A stretch of DNA of 63,931 nt from Nostoc favosum CHAB5714 (GCF_020829495.1 NZ_JAIVFQ010000039.1:1-63931); one strand, 5' to 3'; counted from the stretch's first letter, positions 18,747 to 28,867 are shown. A program made the numbers and translations. Notes: generated by a model not told the origin, from the letters alone.

Positions 18747-21012
18747 TCAATCCAAACCGTGAACTAGCTGTAATTTTGCTATCAGGAGAAAGGAATATTC
18801 CTTTGGTGTTGATTCTGATATTACCGCCTTGCCCTTCAAAAGCATTCGCTGTGATGCTGCTATTTTTGATTGCAACTAGGATATCTGTGTTGATGATGAT
18901 GTTGCCGCCGTCACCATTAGTACCTTGTTGTCCAGCAGTCGCAGAAATACTGGCATTGTTTAGTTGAACATATTTTGAGTTAACAGCAATATTTCCACCT
19001 TGACCAACAGCAGTAGTAGCGGTAAGACCTCCGTTATTTGAAATGTTGATTGTATCAGCGTTAATATTAATTATTCCAGCATTGCCATCACCATCATTCT
19101 TGACACTAATTAATGCACCATCTCCAATATTTAACTTGTTAGTATTAATCGTTACACTTCCCGAATCTCCTCTCAATTCTGAAGGCAGCAGATATAGCTC
19201 TTGAAAAGTTTTATTGGAATTAATAACAGATGAATTTATGAGACTGGGATTTAGAGCGCCTGGAACTCTACCTATTACATCGATAGAATCAGAAGCATTA
19301 ATGACAAGGCTATCAGCTTTCCCAGTTGAGCGAGTAGAAGTATTAATTATTCCGCCACCACTAACTATTAACTTTTTTGTATTAACTGTTAATTTACCAC
19401 TATTACCACGGCTATAAGTTGCAGTAACTAAAGAGCTTGGAGTAAAAACATTTGGTACTACTCCAACAATTTCTACAGAGTTATTAGAATTTACAGTTAC
19501 ATCCCCTCCAGAGCCACTTCCCAGAGCTAAAGAACCAATAATACCCCCATTTTTGGCACTTAAAATTCCTGTTGAAAGGATTAGATTACCCGCATTACCA
19601 GAGCCAGAAGCTCTAGTAAGAAGAGTACTAGAAAGCTGTGAAGCTCCCGATAAGTAACCAATTACTTGAATAGATTCAGGAGTATTAACTGTTAAGTTAC
19701 CACCTTTGCCAGTCCCAAAAGTTGAAGTGAGGATTTCTCCACCACCTTCTACAGATAAATTTTTCGTAACCAGAGTAAGATTGCCACTATTTCCAGAGCC
19801 AAAGGTTGAAGTAATGATATTACTAGGTAGTTGAAGAATGGAAGAGGAACCGTCAGCAACTTGAGTAAATTCGGAAGCATTCACGAAGACATCGCCCCCC
19901 CTACCTACACCATAAGTTTTAGCAGCTATTGCTGCTCCATCCTGAAGAATTAGATTTTTAGTTGAAATTTCGATTTTTCCTCCATCTCCTACTAAAGTTT
20001 CATTAACCAAGCTAGTAGGGATTGTTCCATTCCGAGAAGTTCCTATTATTCTCAATTCTTCAGAGGCATTTACAATAATGTCACCTGATAATTTCTTCCC
20101 TTGGTTTTGAATTAAAAATATTGAGCCACTTCCTAGCTCCACATCAGCAGCTTGTGCTTGAATGAAACCACTACCAAAGCCACTAACATCTGCTATTGAC
20201 TGTTGAGATAGTTGAATATTTTTGAAGCTAACGGCATCTTCATAACTGAAATTCCAACCATTAGAAGCTGGATTAATGTGTACTATTCCTTTATCAACAC
20301 TACCTAACTCAATTCGCCCTTCACTTGCCTCAAGCTTTCCTCCATCTAAAGTTACGTTACCGCCCACTAAAGCTAAAGTCTTCTCTGGCTTTACACGCAA
20401 GCCATTTGAGCTAATGGTTCTAATAAATGGTGAGAATGGATTATTAAGAGTCAGATTATGTCCTGTACCTTGAGCTTGAATTACGCCTGGATTACCATCA
20501 AATCCTAAGCCAATAGGTACGCTTACTGTTAATAAGGGTTGATTTTGTGGAGCTTTTGCGCTGAATTGGCTGCCATCAGCAAAGTTAATCCTGTTAGCAG
20601 TGCTAGCTAAGAACGAGCCACCGATATTTAAAGCGGCATTGGGGCCAAAAATAATCCCGTTAGGATTAATTAGAAACAGGTTAGCGCTGCCGTTAGCTTT
20701 CAGTAAACCATCAATGTTAGAGATAGATAAACCAGTTACTCGACTAATAATGTTTTGAACATTTGAGGCATTATTAAAGTAAGCGGTGCTACCTGTGGAT
20801 AGAGAAAATTGCTCGAAGCTGTGAAATAAGTTGTTTCCTGCTTGCGTTCCTCCAGTAATATTGCTGATATTGCCTTGTGGCGTAACTATAGAATTGACAG
20901 GTAATCTATTATCTGGAACAACCTGTGCTATCGCCGATGAGGAGAATAACACATAAAATAGGGAAGCTAAATGCTGACAAAAAACAAGAGAAATATTTGA
21001 TTTTTTTTTCAT
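18634..21012 (-). CDS. Filamentous hemagglutinin N-terminal domain protein, 3' shortened
   Basis: A 792-residue secreted protein. A signal peptide (SLFYVLFSSSAIAQ) is followed by the TPS/haemagglutinin domain, with FLINPNGIIFGPNA as hallmark. Then come many beta-helix repeats (GSGNAGNL, GKGGNLTVNT types). Such proteins are exported through a TpsB partner, which is not seen here. Relatives usually continue past the ASVC motif with a conserved GRGGLPP tail; here the protein stops at ASVCQGHH and overlaps the CHAT gene by 113 bp. This suggests a deletion joining the two genes. Confidence 0.8.
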   Translation of the reverse strand: MKKKSNISLVFCQHLASLFYVLFSSSAIAQVVPDNRLPVNSIVTPQGNISNITGGTQAGNNLFHSFEQFSLSTGSTAYFNNASNVQNIISRVTGLSISNIDGLLKANGSANLFLINPNGIIFGPNAALNIGGSFLASTANRINFADGSQFSAKAPQNQPLLTVSVPIGLGFDGNPGVIQAQGTGHNLTLNNPFSPFIRTISSNGLRVKPEKTLALVGGNVTLDGGKLEASEGRIELGSVDKGIVHINPASNGWNFSYEDAVSFKNIQLSQQSIADVSGFGSGFIQAQAADVELGSGSIFLIQNQGKKLSGDIIVNASEELRIIGTSRNGTIPTSLVNETLVGDGGKIEISTKNLILQDGAAIAAKTYGVGRGGDVFVNASEFTQVADGSSSILQLPSNIITSTFGSGNSGNLTLVTKNLSVEGGGEILTSTFGTGKGGNLTVNTPESIQVIGYLSGASQLSSTLLTRASGSGNAGNLILSTGILSAKNGGIIGSLALGSGSGGDVTVNSNNSVEIVGVVPNVFTPSSLVTATYSRGNSGKLTVNTKKLIVSGGGIINTSTRSTGKADSLVINASDSIDVIGRVPGALNPSLINSSVINSNKTFQELYLLPSELRGDSGSVTINTNKLNIGDGALISVKNDGDGNAGIININADTINISNNGGLTATTAVGQGGNIAVNSKYVQLNNASISATAGQQGTNGDGGNIIINTDILVAIKNSSITANAFEGQGGNIRINTKGIFLSPDSKITASSRFGLNGTIQINTLFTNPVQAKAEPETIRATPEIASVCQGHH

Positions 21013-21057
21013 CTGAGCTTTTAATTAACTCCAGTGAGCAAAACTTCTCTTTTGTAA

Positions 21058-21702
21058 CTAAGTTGACGGCGTTACATCACGACGAAATACAAATAAATTA
21101 TTTGTTGCACCTCGTCCTACCCTAATTTCTTGATCTAAGTAGGAGGTTATCCATAAAGCTTCTTTCTGTAGGAATTCTAATACTGGTATTTTTAACTCAG
21201 GAAAACTCCAATTAGACAACGCAAAGGGTTTTGTCCCTTGCATGGAAAATGAGTCAAAGGAGACTGTGGTAGTTTTCTCATCTGTGCCCCACCTCCAATG
21301 TCCATTAGCTTGTAACTGCCACTCACCTAAAATGGGTAATTCAAGCTGGGCGCTGTTAGAGGCTAAGATGTTTCTGGTATTGCTGCTACTAGCCAATGTT
21401 TGCCACACTCGTTTAATTTTAATTACACCCCAAAAATCTGGAATTGATGCGATCTGGCGTGTGACAATTGTCCCTTGAGATGCATACACTAATTGCCAGT
21501 TACCAAATAGAGAAGGGAGATAGTTAGGCTGGAGTACTTGTGGAATCGGATTTATGCTTTCCAACTGTCGCACCAGTTTATCAATAGAATTATCAGGAAT
21601 TGGAAATAGGCTTTGCTGTAATCCTAAATTATCTATGCATTGCAGAAGCTCAGATTTCAAGGCAAGTCTCGTTGCGTCATCCTCTACCATATCTTGATTC
21701 AT
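21058..21702 (-). CDS. PAP/fibrillin family protein (plastid-lipid-associated)
   Basis: This 214-residue protein has the PAP/fibrillin signatures LFGNWQLVYASQGTIVTRQ and, near the C-terminus, QEIRVGRGATNNLFVFRR. Fibrillins are lipocalin-like proteins at thylakoid membranes that bind lipids or quinones in photoprotection. It precedes the FHA gene by 45 bp on the same strand, so it may head that operon, although no functional link is known. Confidence 0.8.
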   Translation of the reverse strand: MNQDMVEDDATRLALKSELLQCIDNLGLQQSLFPIPDNSIDKLVRQLESINPIPQVLQPNYLPSLFGNWQLVYASQGTIVTRQIASIPDFWGVIKIKRVWQTLASSSNTRNILASNSAQLELPILGEWQLQANGHWRWGTDEKTTTVSFDSFSMQGTKPFALSNWSFPELKIPVLEFLQKEALWITSYLDQEIRVGRGATNNLFVFRRDVTPST

Positions 21703-22003
21703 TTGAATGCGGTTGTATACATTGCTGAGAATACCAAACGCTAGTAATCAATGATGTTTATATCTCCTACAAGTCAGTTTGGTTATTTATTTTTATGAGT
21801 TATATAGTCCACGTTCCATGCTGAACCCCAATAATATGCTGTAAAAACCTCCCAATTTGAGAATTGGCATCTGTTATGGCTGAATTTATTATGCGGTATT
21901 TATCAAGAACTTTAGTAATTATACCTGTATTGTAGAATTATAATAGTGGCAAATAAAAATGTTAAGTATTTATAAGAAGTAGTGTAGAGGTTAAAGTCCT
22001 GAT
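21703..22003. other. Intergenic upstream of fibrillin
   Basis: About 300 bp, AT-rich. No repeat, RNA or operator could be supported. Confidence 0.4.
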
Positions 22004-22465
22004 TCAACAGTGGGGTTTCTCTGTTGAAACTCTTGACAGTTGAATTGCATAATTTCTTATGTGTTTATTCGCTGAAGTATCATAGTTTTCGTAATAACGA
22101 TATATATCTATAGACGCATATAGACAAAGCAGTTGTACTACATTATTAATTACAGCAAAAACTCTCGGTGTCATTTCGGATTGACGAAGTATTAACCACT
22201 GTGAAAAAGTGAGCATCACACCAAAGATGACGGCAGCGATTGCACAAAGAATAACATTACCTGGAAAAGTGAACGGATCTACTGTAAATCTAATGATTAG
22301 CGTGATAGTAATCGGGGCAGAGAGCAAAAAGCTCAGGAGTAAGCTAGCGCTAATCGCAAGAAACCAGTAACGACCGAGATAACCCAGGCGAAATTCTAAC
22401 AACGACTCTTGTACTCCAAACAAAGTCATCCAAAATGCAACACCCGCTGTCAAATAATCAAGCAT
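22004..22465 (-). CDS. Hypothetical integral membrane protein
   Basis: A 153-residue protein with about four hydrophobic segments: LTAGVAFWMTLFGV, WFLAISASLLLSFLLSAPI, VILCAIAAVIFGVMLTF and a weaker one near VVQLLCLYASI. A hydrophilic tail follows. No family recognised. Its promoter side is next to a 351-bp mobile element inserted just upstream. Confidence 0.55.
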   Translation of the reverse strand: MLDYLTAGVAFWMTLFGVQESLLEFRLGYLGRYWFLAISASLLLSFLLSAPITITLIIRFTVDPFTFPGNVILCAIAAVIFGVMLTFSQWLILRQSEMTPRVFAVINNVVQLLCLYASIDIYRYYENYDTSANKHIRNYAIQLSRVSTEKPHC

Positions 22466-22514
22466 TAGCCGTTGTTTTACCCGTGTGTTGAAGAGGGTAT
22501 TTTCTAGAATAAGC

Positions 22515-22865
22515 CCCTAGCTATCTAATTGGTATTTCAGGGCTTGAGACTCAAGCACAGTAAGAAGTTCCGTATGTTGATTGACCAAAGCTTGTTCTGA
22601 GTTGGCACATTTTTTCCCCTTGCCTGCCACAAACACTGCCCCCTCTAGAGTTTGAATTGTTTTACGCATGTGCCAAGATGGAAGGCTAACTAATGTGGTG
22701 TCGCAATGTATACACGAATTTAACTCACATTTCACAATTATTCGTTTGGCATCCGGGAAATGTCTTTGTGGGCGGTGGCGAGGTAACTTTACTATCACGG
22801 AGGAATGGCTGCTGCTATATGTTTTTTCAGCTTACCTGCAAACAACACCAATTAGATAGCTAGGG
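22515..22865. mobile_element. 351-bp non-autonomous element, 19-bp TIRs, 8-bp target duplication
   Basis: The ends CCCTAGCTATCTAATTGGT are perfect inverted repeats, and GAATAAGC is duplicated at 22507-22514 and 22866-22873. Inside, a minus-strand 93-codon frame (22517-22798) encodes both ends of a transposase-like protein (HRPQRHFPDAKRIIVKCEL, HMRKTIQTL) joined by a large deletion. It is an internally deleted derivative of the same family as 58736-59514. 8-bp duplications suit ISL3 or IS66 groups, but the family is not settled. Confidence 0.8.
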
Positions 22866-22958
22866 GAATAAGCCCAAATCAACTGTAGTGTTGGATTGAT
22901 TTTCGTCAAAGTATTCTTTCAACGATGATCTCCAAATAGACCTGTTTGACTCCTAGTA

Positions 22959-23252
22959 TCACCCACAAAAATCATCCACTCGGATATCCCGCCAGACATC
23001 AGAAACTTGCCAGCCAGAGTTGCCCACAGATTGTACTGGAGGATTATCAAGGAATGGAATATAGTCAGGAACTCTAGGCTCTGAAATTGCTACTGGTTTC
23101 TCCTCAACCTCAACCACAGGGGCAGTAGAATTGTCAGTATTAGCTTGAAGAAGTTGGTCTTCAGCCTCCTCGATTAGCTTCATCTGTCTCAGGGTAAGCT
23201 TGTCGGATTTTTTGATGATCTTCTTGGTATATGTATCATTAGAAGTTTTCAT
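22959..23252 (-). CDS. Hypothetical 97-residue protein
   Basis: A hydrophilic protein with Lys-rich N-terminus (KKIIKKSDKLTLRQMKLIEEA), an acidic/Pro linker and DNPPVQSVGNSGWQVSDVWRD. GAGGGA precedes the ATG at 23252; an upstream ATG at 23273 is less well placed. No family recognised. Confidence 0.45.
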   Translation of the reverse strand: MKTSNDTYTKKIIKKSDKLTLRQMKLIEEAEDQLLQANTDNSTAPVVEVEEKPVAISEPRVPDYIPFLDNPPVQSVGNSGWQVSDVWRDIRVDDFCG

Positions 23253-23423
23253 TGGCTGTTCCCTCGAAGGCATTGGCTTAAAATTTGTCTGAGTAAATTT
23301 GGGAGAAGTTAGGTATTAATAATTGCACGGAATAAACACTCTACTGCAAAACTATGGAAAATACGAGTCCCTAATTGTAAGAATTTATTGATTGGACATA
23401 AATCTCTTTTTCGGACAGATGCC

Positions 23424-23780
23424 TTAAGCGATCACAGCTGCATTTTTTAAGCGACCATAAATCAGTTCATCTTGAAGTTGTTGCTGGTAGGTATCTGCTG
23501 CTTTTGACCATATATGAATATAACCAACTTTCTTGCCATCTTGCTCAATTAGCTTAATACTGGCTGTCTGAGCTTGCAAGAACATCGTGCTAGGATAAAA
23601 ATTTTTTGGTACGACAGCAATTTCTTGCTGGCTGCTCGGTTCAGGCGATCGCTGTATCAACATTTTGACGGTTTGGCCTGCTTTTCCAGCAAAAGAGCGT
23701 ATTGGATGATATGAATAACCATCAACACTTAAAATACAGCCAATGTTCATACTAGCTAAAATAAATCTTAGAGTAGGCAA
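23424..23780 (-). pseudogene. Fragment of a C-terminal-processing (S41) peptidase
   Basis: 118 codons. PSTMFLQAQTASIKLIEQDGKKVGYIHIWSKA followed by QLQDELIYGRLKNA matches the segment that links the PDZ-like region to the S41 catalytic core. The core, with LVLDLRDGWGG and the catalytic Ser/Lys, is missing, as is the N-terminus. It is a relic of a ~400-residue protease. Confidence 0.65.
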
Positions 23781-23877
23781 TAAAAATTAATAAACATCAA
23801 AAATGTTTGAGAAAGAAGTTAATGTCCAGCTAACTGAGCCTTCTGAATAAATTTTCTTAGGACTCACCTTGAGTAGA

Positions 23878-25380
23878 TTAATCATTGTGTGCGTGTTCAA
23901 ACTCGTAAACGTAAAATAGGCGACTAAATTTATTAAGCAAGTATCCTAAAAGTACAAATAATGTTGTACCCCCAAGCGCCCACCAGAATCCTGCATGAGG
24001 AAAAACCGTTAAAAGTGATGCGGGCATTTGGTTGCTCCCGGCTAATGTAGCTTTTAACGCTATGGCTCTAGCATCCAGGATAACAGCAACACATAAGCAC
24101 AATATAGATAACCCGTAAGCTAACACCCGTAGACGTTTAATATTTTTCAAAGCATCTTTGCAAACTTTGCAATGTTGGGTATGAGTTGTCCAGACATCAA
24201 AAAGCTTTTGTTTGTCCAATTCCAGGGAGGGAAGATTGGTATTACACCCTGAAGCCCAAGGAATACTACCTCCAGCTTTTTTCTCCAACCATTGGCGAAA
24301 TGTAATTACCATTTTATCTTGAGGATTGGGTGTATAAACTGCGTTCACCCATTGGCCCTTTTGGCGTTTAGCTAGAATCTTCTGTTGATAATGAAGAAAT
24401 ACTAAGTCTTGGTGTAAGAACAAGGATGACAAAACATGTCCTAGCCAAGTTGGCATTGGTAGCCCAAAGACTCCTAATCCTTTAGGAGTCTTACCCATCT
24501 CGTTCTTAACTAAGACCTGACAGCCAATATGACGACACCACCCTGGGCGTGTAGGGGTAGCATACAATGCCAAGATCAGCTTACCACCATCTTTGGAAGT
24601 AGAAACAATCCTCATCTGACAAGGTGGTTGGAAGTCGTGAATCGCTTGTGAAATTGTGGGGGCAGTCGGTGTAATTTCAAAAGAAAATCCTTCTTGAGTA
24701 GACATTTGCTTGATGCAAAGCATATCGTAGTAATTAGCATCTTTATAGCGATTGCCAACTAGACCGTGGTGGGAAACAGGGACATGGGCTGGGTCAGCTA
24801 CATTTTCCATGAAAAAATCCCATCCATAGGGTAGGTCACGTATATTCCAAAATAGATGAACTACTCTGTTGGAATTTTCTTCAAGTTCTGGAATAATTCG
24901 TGGTGTCCTCAATTGACTTTCAAGCTGTGCCTCAGAACCAGACTCAGCCCAAACCCACAATAAACCCTGCCGTTCCTGTGTTGGATAACTAATTGCAGAT
25001 GACTTTGAATTTGAGCAGTGCTTAGAGGATGTCTGCTGATCTTTCGACTGGGGAATGCTCACACAGTTTCCCTGCGAATCAAAACGCCAAGCGTGATAAG
25101 CACATAAAAGTGTGCCATCAGACTCAACACGCCCTTCTGAAAGAGGAGCTAGTCGATGGGGGCAACAATCTTCAAATATTGACCATTTACTTAAACTATC
25201 TCGCCACAAGACTAAATCTTTTCCTAATAACTGTATTGCATGTGGGCGAGATGGATCTAGAAAATCCACAACTGCTACAGGATACCACTGCTTTGTCCAT
25301 TGAAATACTTCTTCTTTGTGTTGATCCAATGGAACGCTTGCGTTATCCATATCCCCTTGAAAATCTATTTTACTGGTCAT
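23878..25380 (-). CDS. Rieske oxygenase, PaO/ACD1-like
   Basis: A 500-residue protein. The Rieske [2Fe-2S] motif is CPHRLAPLSEG (Cys73, His75) and CAYHAWRF (Cys93, His96). The mononuclear iron site region is FFMENVADPAHVPVSHH. The C-terminus has the Cys-x-x-Cys motif HCKVCKDA and two membrane helices (about 420-440 and 465-490). This is the layout of the pheophorbide a oxygenase / Tic55 / PTC52 / ACD1 group, membrane-bound oxygenases acting on tetrapyrroles or related ring compounds in plants and cyanobacteria. The substrate here is unknown. It is monocistronic by spacing. Confidence 0.85.
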   Translation of the reverse strand: MTSKIDFQGDMDNASVPLDQHKEEVFQWTKQWYPVAVVDFLDPSRPHAIQLLGKDLVLWRDSLSKWSIFEDCCPHRLAPLSEGRVESDGTLLCAYHAWRFDSQGNCVSIPQSKDQQTSSKHCSNSKSSAISYPTQERQGLLWVWAESGSEAQLESQLRTPRIIPELEENSNRVVHLFWNIRDLPYGWDFFMENVADPAHVPVSHHGLVGNRYKDANYYDMLCIKQMSTQEGFSFEITPTAPTISQAIHDFQPPCQMRIVSTSKDGGKLILALYATPTRPGWCRHIGCQVLVKNEMGKTPKGLGVFGLPMPTWLGHVLSSLFLHQDLVFLHYQQKILAKRQKGQWVNAVYTPNPQDKMVITFRQWLEKKAGGSIPWASGCNTNLPSLELDKQKLFDVWTTHTQHCKVCKDALKNIKRLRVLAYGLSILCLCVAVILDARAIALKATLAGSNQMPASLLTVFPHAGFWWALGGTTLFVLLGYLLNKFSRLFYVYEFEHAHND

Positions 25381-25646
25381 GTGTGTTCTTTTATGTTTTT
25401 GAACTAATAAAGTTAGAGCTGTTTAATATTTAATATAGTTGCAATTCCAGGTACGCTCTTTTCTACTTAAAAAACTTTCTTCGCTTGCTTGATGACATAA
25501 AAACTATGTATCCCCTCAAACACCCCTTCAGGAGACAGTTGCTCAAAACGACAGCAGGTAATTTTATCTCTTATCTAGTACTGTTATACTATAAAACTGA
25601 TGTTGTATTTACTTCCTTGAAAGTGGTGTGAAAAGCGAGACTGTTT

Positions 25647-26795
25647 GTGGTGGAGCTACCCTTGGGACAAGAATCTGTCGCCAGAACTAAGAAAATAGTT
25701 CACGTAGATATGGATGCCTTTTACGCATCGGTAGAGCAGAGGGATAACCCTAGCTACCGAGGCAAACCGTTAGTTGTCGGTGGCAGCCCGAATCAGCGAG
25801 GCGTAGTTGCAGCCGCCAGTTATGAAGCTCGTAAGTTTGGTATTCACTCTGCGATGCCGTCAGTAACAGCGTTCGTCTTTGACGTTGCCGCAGGCATCGC
25901 AAAATGCCCTGGGCTTATCTTTGTCAGACCAAGATTCGACGTTTACCGAGAGATTTCCGCAGCAATCCACGCCATATTCAAACACTACAGTGATTTCGTG
26001 GAAGGGGTTGCGCTAGATGAAGCATATTTGGATGTTACTGAGAATAAGCAAAACATCCCTTACGCTTCTACTATCGCAAGACACATTAAAACTGCGATTT
26101 TCCAGGAAACTCAATTGACGGCAACCGCAGGCGTGTCGATTAACAAGTTTCTTGCAAAAATGGCATCAGGCCAGAATAAACCCAATGGATTAACAGTGAT
26201 TTTACCGGAGGATGCGATCGCCTTTGTAGAGCAACTGCCAATTGAAAAATTTCACGGCATTGGAGAGGTGACGGCAGCGAAGATGCACTCACTCGGCATT
26301 CATACTGGCGCAGATTTGAAAATGCGATCGCTGACTGAGTTAACACACCATTTTGGGAAAGCTGGTCATTATTACTACAAGATTGCCAGAGCAGAAGATG
26401 ATCGCCCAGTTGAAGCAAATCGAGTTCGCAAATCGATTGGTGCAGAAACCTCATTTGCTAGAGACTTAACTGACCATAATGAGATGTTGCAAGAACTTGA
26501 ACAGATTGCCCAAATTGTCGAGCAACGGTTAGAGCAACATGAAACACGAGGACGCACATTAACCCTGAAAATCAAGTTTTCTGACTATCATCAGATAACC
26601 CGCAGTAAAACAATGCTTGCTTCCATCAGTGAACTCTCTACGATTTTTGAGATAGCTAAAGCGCTGTTTGAGTCGATTGATCTGGAAAATCGCAGTATTA
26701 GGTTGCTGGGCATTTCCTTGTCAAATTTGGATAACGCCAAACAAACCCAAGTAATTCAACTGCCACTATTTCAGAATGGGAACATCATATTTTAG
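25647..26795 (+). CDS. dinB: DNA polymerase IV (Y family)
   Basis: A 382-residue translesion polymerase: VDMDAFYASVEQR holds the first catalytic Asp and steric-gate region, ALDEAYLDVT the second acidic pair. The HhH and little-finger domains follow. An extra octapeptide-like stretch (FVFDVAAG) sits inside MPSVTA...IAKCP, which is uninterrupted in relatives; its DNA looks like a Nostoc dispersed repeat (see 25870-25893). Total length is close to normal. It overlaps the ribbon-helix-helix gene on the other strand by 30 bp at the 3' ends. Confidence 0.9.
   Translation: MVELPLGQESVARTKKIVHVDMDAFYASVEQRDNPSYRGKPLVVGGSPNQRGVVAAASYEARKFGIHSAMPSVTAFVFDVAAGIAKCPGLIFVRPRFDVYREISAAIHAIFKHYSDFVEGVALDEAYLDVTENKQNIPYASTIARHIKTAIFQETQLTATAGVSINKFLAKMASGQNKPNGLTVILPEDAIAFVEQLPIEKFHGIGEVTAAKMHSLGIHTGADLKMRSLTELTHHFGKAGHYYYKIARAEDDRPVEANRVRKSIGAETSFARDLTDHNEMLQELEQIAQIVEQRLEQHETRGRTLTLKIKFSDYHQITRSKTMLASISELSTIFEIAKALFESIDLENRSIRLLGISLSNLDNAKQTQVIQLPLFQNGNIIF
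25870..25893. repeat. 24-bp in-frame repeat insertion in dinB
   Basis: The segment adds FVFDVAAG to DinB. Its reverse complement, beginning GCGATGCCTGCGGC, resembles a widespread Nostoc short dispersed repeat. Extent is judged from expected DinB sequence. Confidence 0.5.
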
Positions 26796-26969
26796 GATAG
26801 GTGTAGTCTGTTCAGACGCTGACAACTCGGTTGTGGAGAGAGAGCGAATCAACTCCCGAATCACATCAGTTGCAGGTCTACCTGTACTTGCACAATATTT
26901 TTCAAGTTTTTCGCTTTCAGCAGATGCAAGATTTATTGTGATTCGTTTGACAGCCCATTTTTTGTTCAT
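26766..26969 (-). CDS. CopG-like ribbon-helix-helix protein
   Basis: A 67-residue protein: VKRITINLASAESEKLEKYCAST then GRPATDVIRELIRSLS, a standard ribbon-helix-helix (strand, helix, G-R-P turn, helix). It is probably a transcription regulator or an antitoxin, but no toxin partner is adjacent. It is convergent with dinB, overlapping its 3' end by 30 bp. Confidence 0.7.
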   Translation of the reverse strand: MNKKWAVKRITINLASAESEKLEKYCASTGRPATDVIRELIRSLSTTELSASEQTTPILKYDVPILK

Positions 26970-27751
26970 AACTTGCTCTATTGCTCAAATTTAATGAATT
27001 ATCTAGACTTTAAATGCCAGGTGCAATACTTAACAAATATATAGATGTTAACCACAGCATACTTGCCGTAAAACTATTTTTAGCACATCTTCTACGGGGT
27101 ATTTACTTGTAGCCCAAAACTTCACTGATAAATCATTTATATGAACTTTAGAACATTTGAAACGAGCTTGTATTTTTGGTAAATATTGTTAAGCAAAGCG
27201 CAATTGAAGTGAGCCTTGCAAGAGGCGTATAATCAGTAAGTATTGCCAATTTAATTTAGTAAACCTTATCTTCATACAATTGCATCTAATATTCATTTGC
27301 TCTTTACCCAAAAGTGAAGTTGACTAACTACTCTGGATATAGACTTTCATTCAAGCACTATATTTAACTCTACAACTTAACGAAACCTTAATGCCTCGAG
27401 AAAATTTTCTAGGAGCATTAAGGTTTAATAATTTTGGTTCTTCAGTTTCTGTTATGCCAAATTATTAGTTATACATCAAAACTAGGCTCTAAGGGCAAAG
27501 CACTGCTGTGCCCCTATATTGCAGGTGTATTTAAGATTAAACAATAATTAATAAAAGCCTGAAACAACCTATTTTCGTAAATGTATACCATGATTAATTT
27601 GTACAGTACGTAAGTCCTTAAAACTAGATGGTGGCATCATGAACATATATTTAGCCAAGTCTTCTGTGATATTCCATCTGGGGTTACTCCGCCGCTTGTA
27701 GATTTCAAACACTACAGAACCTCCGCTTAATCACGCACTAACCCGGCAGTA
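26970..27751. other. Long intergenic region
   Basis: About 780 bp, AT-rich, without an accepted gene. It holds the strong hairpin at 27383-27426. The promoter of the hydrolase should be in the last 150 bp. Confidence 0.45.
27383..27426. repeat. Long hairpin, 12-bp perfect arms
   Basis: AAACCTTAATGC pairs with GCATTAAGGTTT; the 20-nt loop is itself nearly palindromic (GAAAATTTTC core with CTC/GAG). It could be a small RNA, bidirectional terminator or palindromic element. Confidence 0.55.
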
Positions 27752-28693
27752 GTGGAAAATAACTTTAGGAACATGGTATATAGCAATCCTCGAAAACTGC
27801 TGCTAACAAGCGTAGGAGTAATAGCGATCGCCTACATTTCAACTTGTCTATTTTTGTTTGTTCGGCAGCCTTATTTGATATTTCGCCCCACACCAAAAAT
27901 CTTAACGCTACCTAGTTCACCGGACTTTCTTCTTCCTTACAAAGATGTGCGTTTACCTATTGCCGACTCTAATGAATATATACATGGCTGGTGGATTCCA
28001 GCACCATTACCAAAAGAGAAAGTTTCTTTAATTCCAAATGAGCCTGTAAAAATTTTAAAATCACCTAAAACATTTTTATACTTTTGTGGTGCTGCTAATA
28101 ATAAAGGTTACTACAATTATATAGGCAGACTTCAAGCAATGCGGCAGTTGGGGTTTTCTGTGTTAGTGATTGACTACCGAGGCTTTGGTAGTAGTAATGG
28201 GAGTTTTCCCAGTGAGTCTCAGCTTTATCAAGATAGTCAAATAGCCTGGAATTATTTAGTAAAAATCCAACAAATACCTCCTGATAAAATTGTTATTTAC
28301 GGCGAATCAATGGGGGGAGCAGTTGCTATAAATTTGGCAGTAAAACATCCAGAAGCTAACGGATTAATTGTGCAAAGCTCCTTTACATCAATGGCAGAGC
28401 AAATCAAATATAGAGATTGGTTACGGATGTTTCCAATCGATTTGCTGCTAACACAAAAGTTTGATTCTCTTTCTAAAGTTCGTTCTCTACGTCTTCCCGT
28501 TTTATTTATTCATGGAACTGATGACAGCATTGTTCCATCCTACATGAGTCAGCAGTTATATAATGCTGCCCTTGAACCCAAACAACTTTTATTAATTCCA
28601 AAAGGAAAACACGTCCAAATTTATCAACCTGGAAGTAACTCGTATTTACAAGCAATTCAGAAGTTTATCCAAAAGATAGAGTCTCAAGAGTAA
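27752..28693 (+). CDS. Alpha/beta hydrolase, ABHD13-like
   Basis: A 313-residue protein. A membrane anchor (LLLTSVGVIAIAYISTCLFLF, about 17-37) precedes the fold. The oxyanion region is LYFCGAANNKGYYNYI, the nucleophile elbow GESMGG, the Asp in HGTDDSIVP and the His in KGKHVQIY near the C-terminus, completing the Ser-Asp-His triad. Relatives are peptidase- or esterase-like hydrolases of unknown substrate. It is monocistronic. Confidence 0.8.
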   Translation: MENNFRNMVYSNPRKLLLTSVGVIAIAYISTCLFLFVRQPYLIFRPTPKILTLPSSPDFLLPYKDVRLPIADSNEYIHGWWIPAPLPKEKVSLIPNEPVKILKSPKTFLYFCGAANNKGYYNYIGRLQAMRQLGFSVLVIDYRGFGSSNGSFPSESQLYQDSQIAWNYLVKIQQIPPDKIVIYGESMGGAVAINLAVKHPEANGLIVQSSFTSMAEQIKYRDWLRMFPIDLLLTQKFDSLSKVRSLRLPVLFIHGTDDSIVPSYMSQQLYNAALEPKQLLLIPKGKHVQIYQPGSNSYLQAIQKFIQKIESQE

Positions 28694-28867
28694 GAAATAG
28701 ATCCATCGGGATGGGCTTCGACACGATTCAAAAATAGAGTTTTCTCTGAACTAATCTATAGAATAGGGGTACAAATAAATTTCTGACTCACTACACCCAA
28801 CACCTGACACCCGACACCCAAAAGCCTTATATATAATGGGTTTGCCGTTAACAAGCGTGCCATTCGT

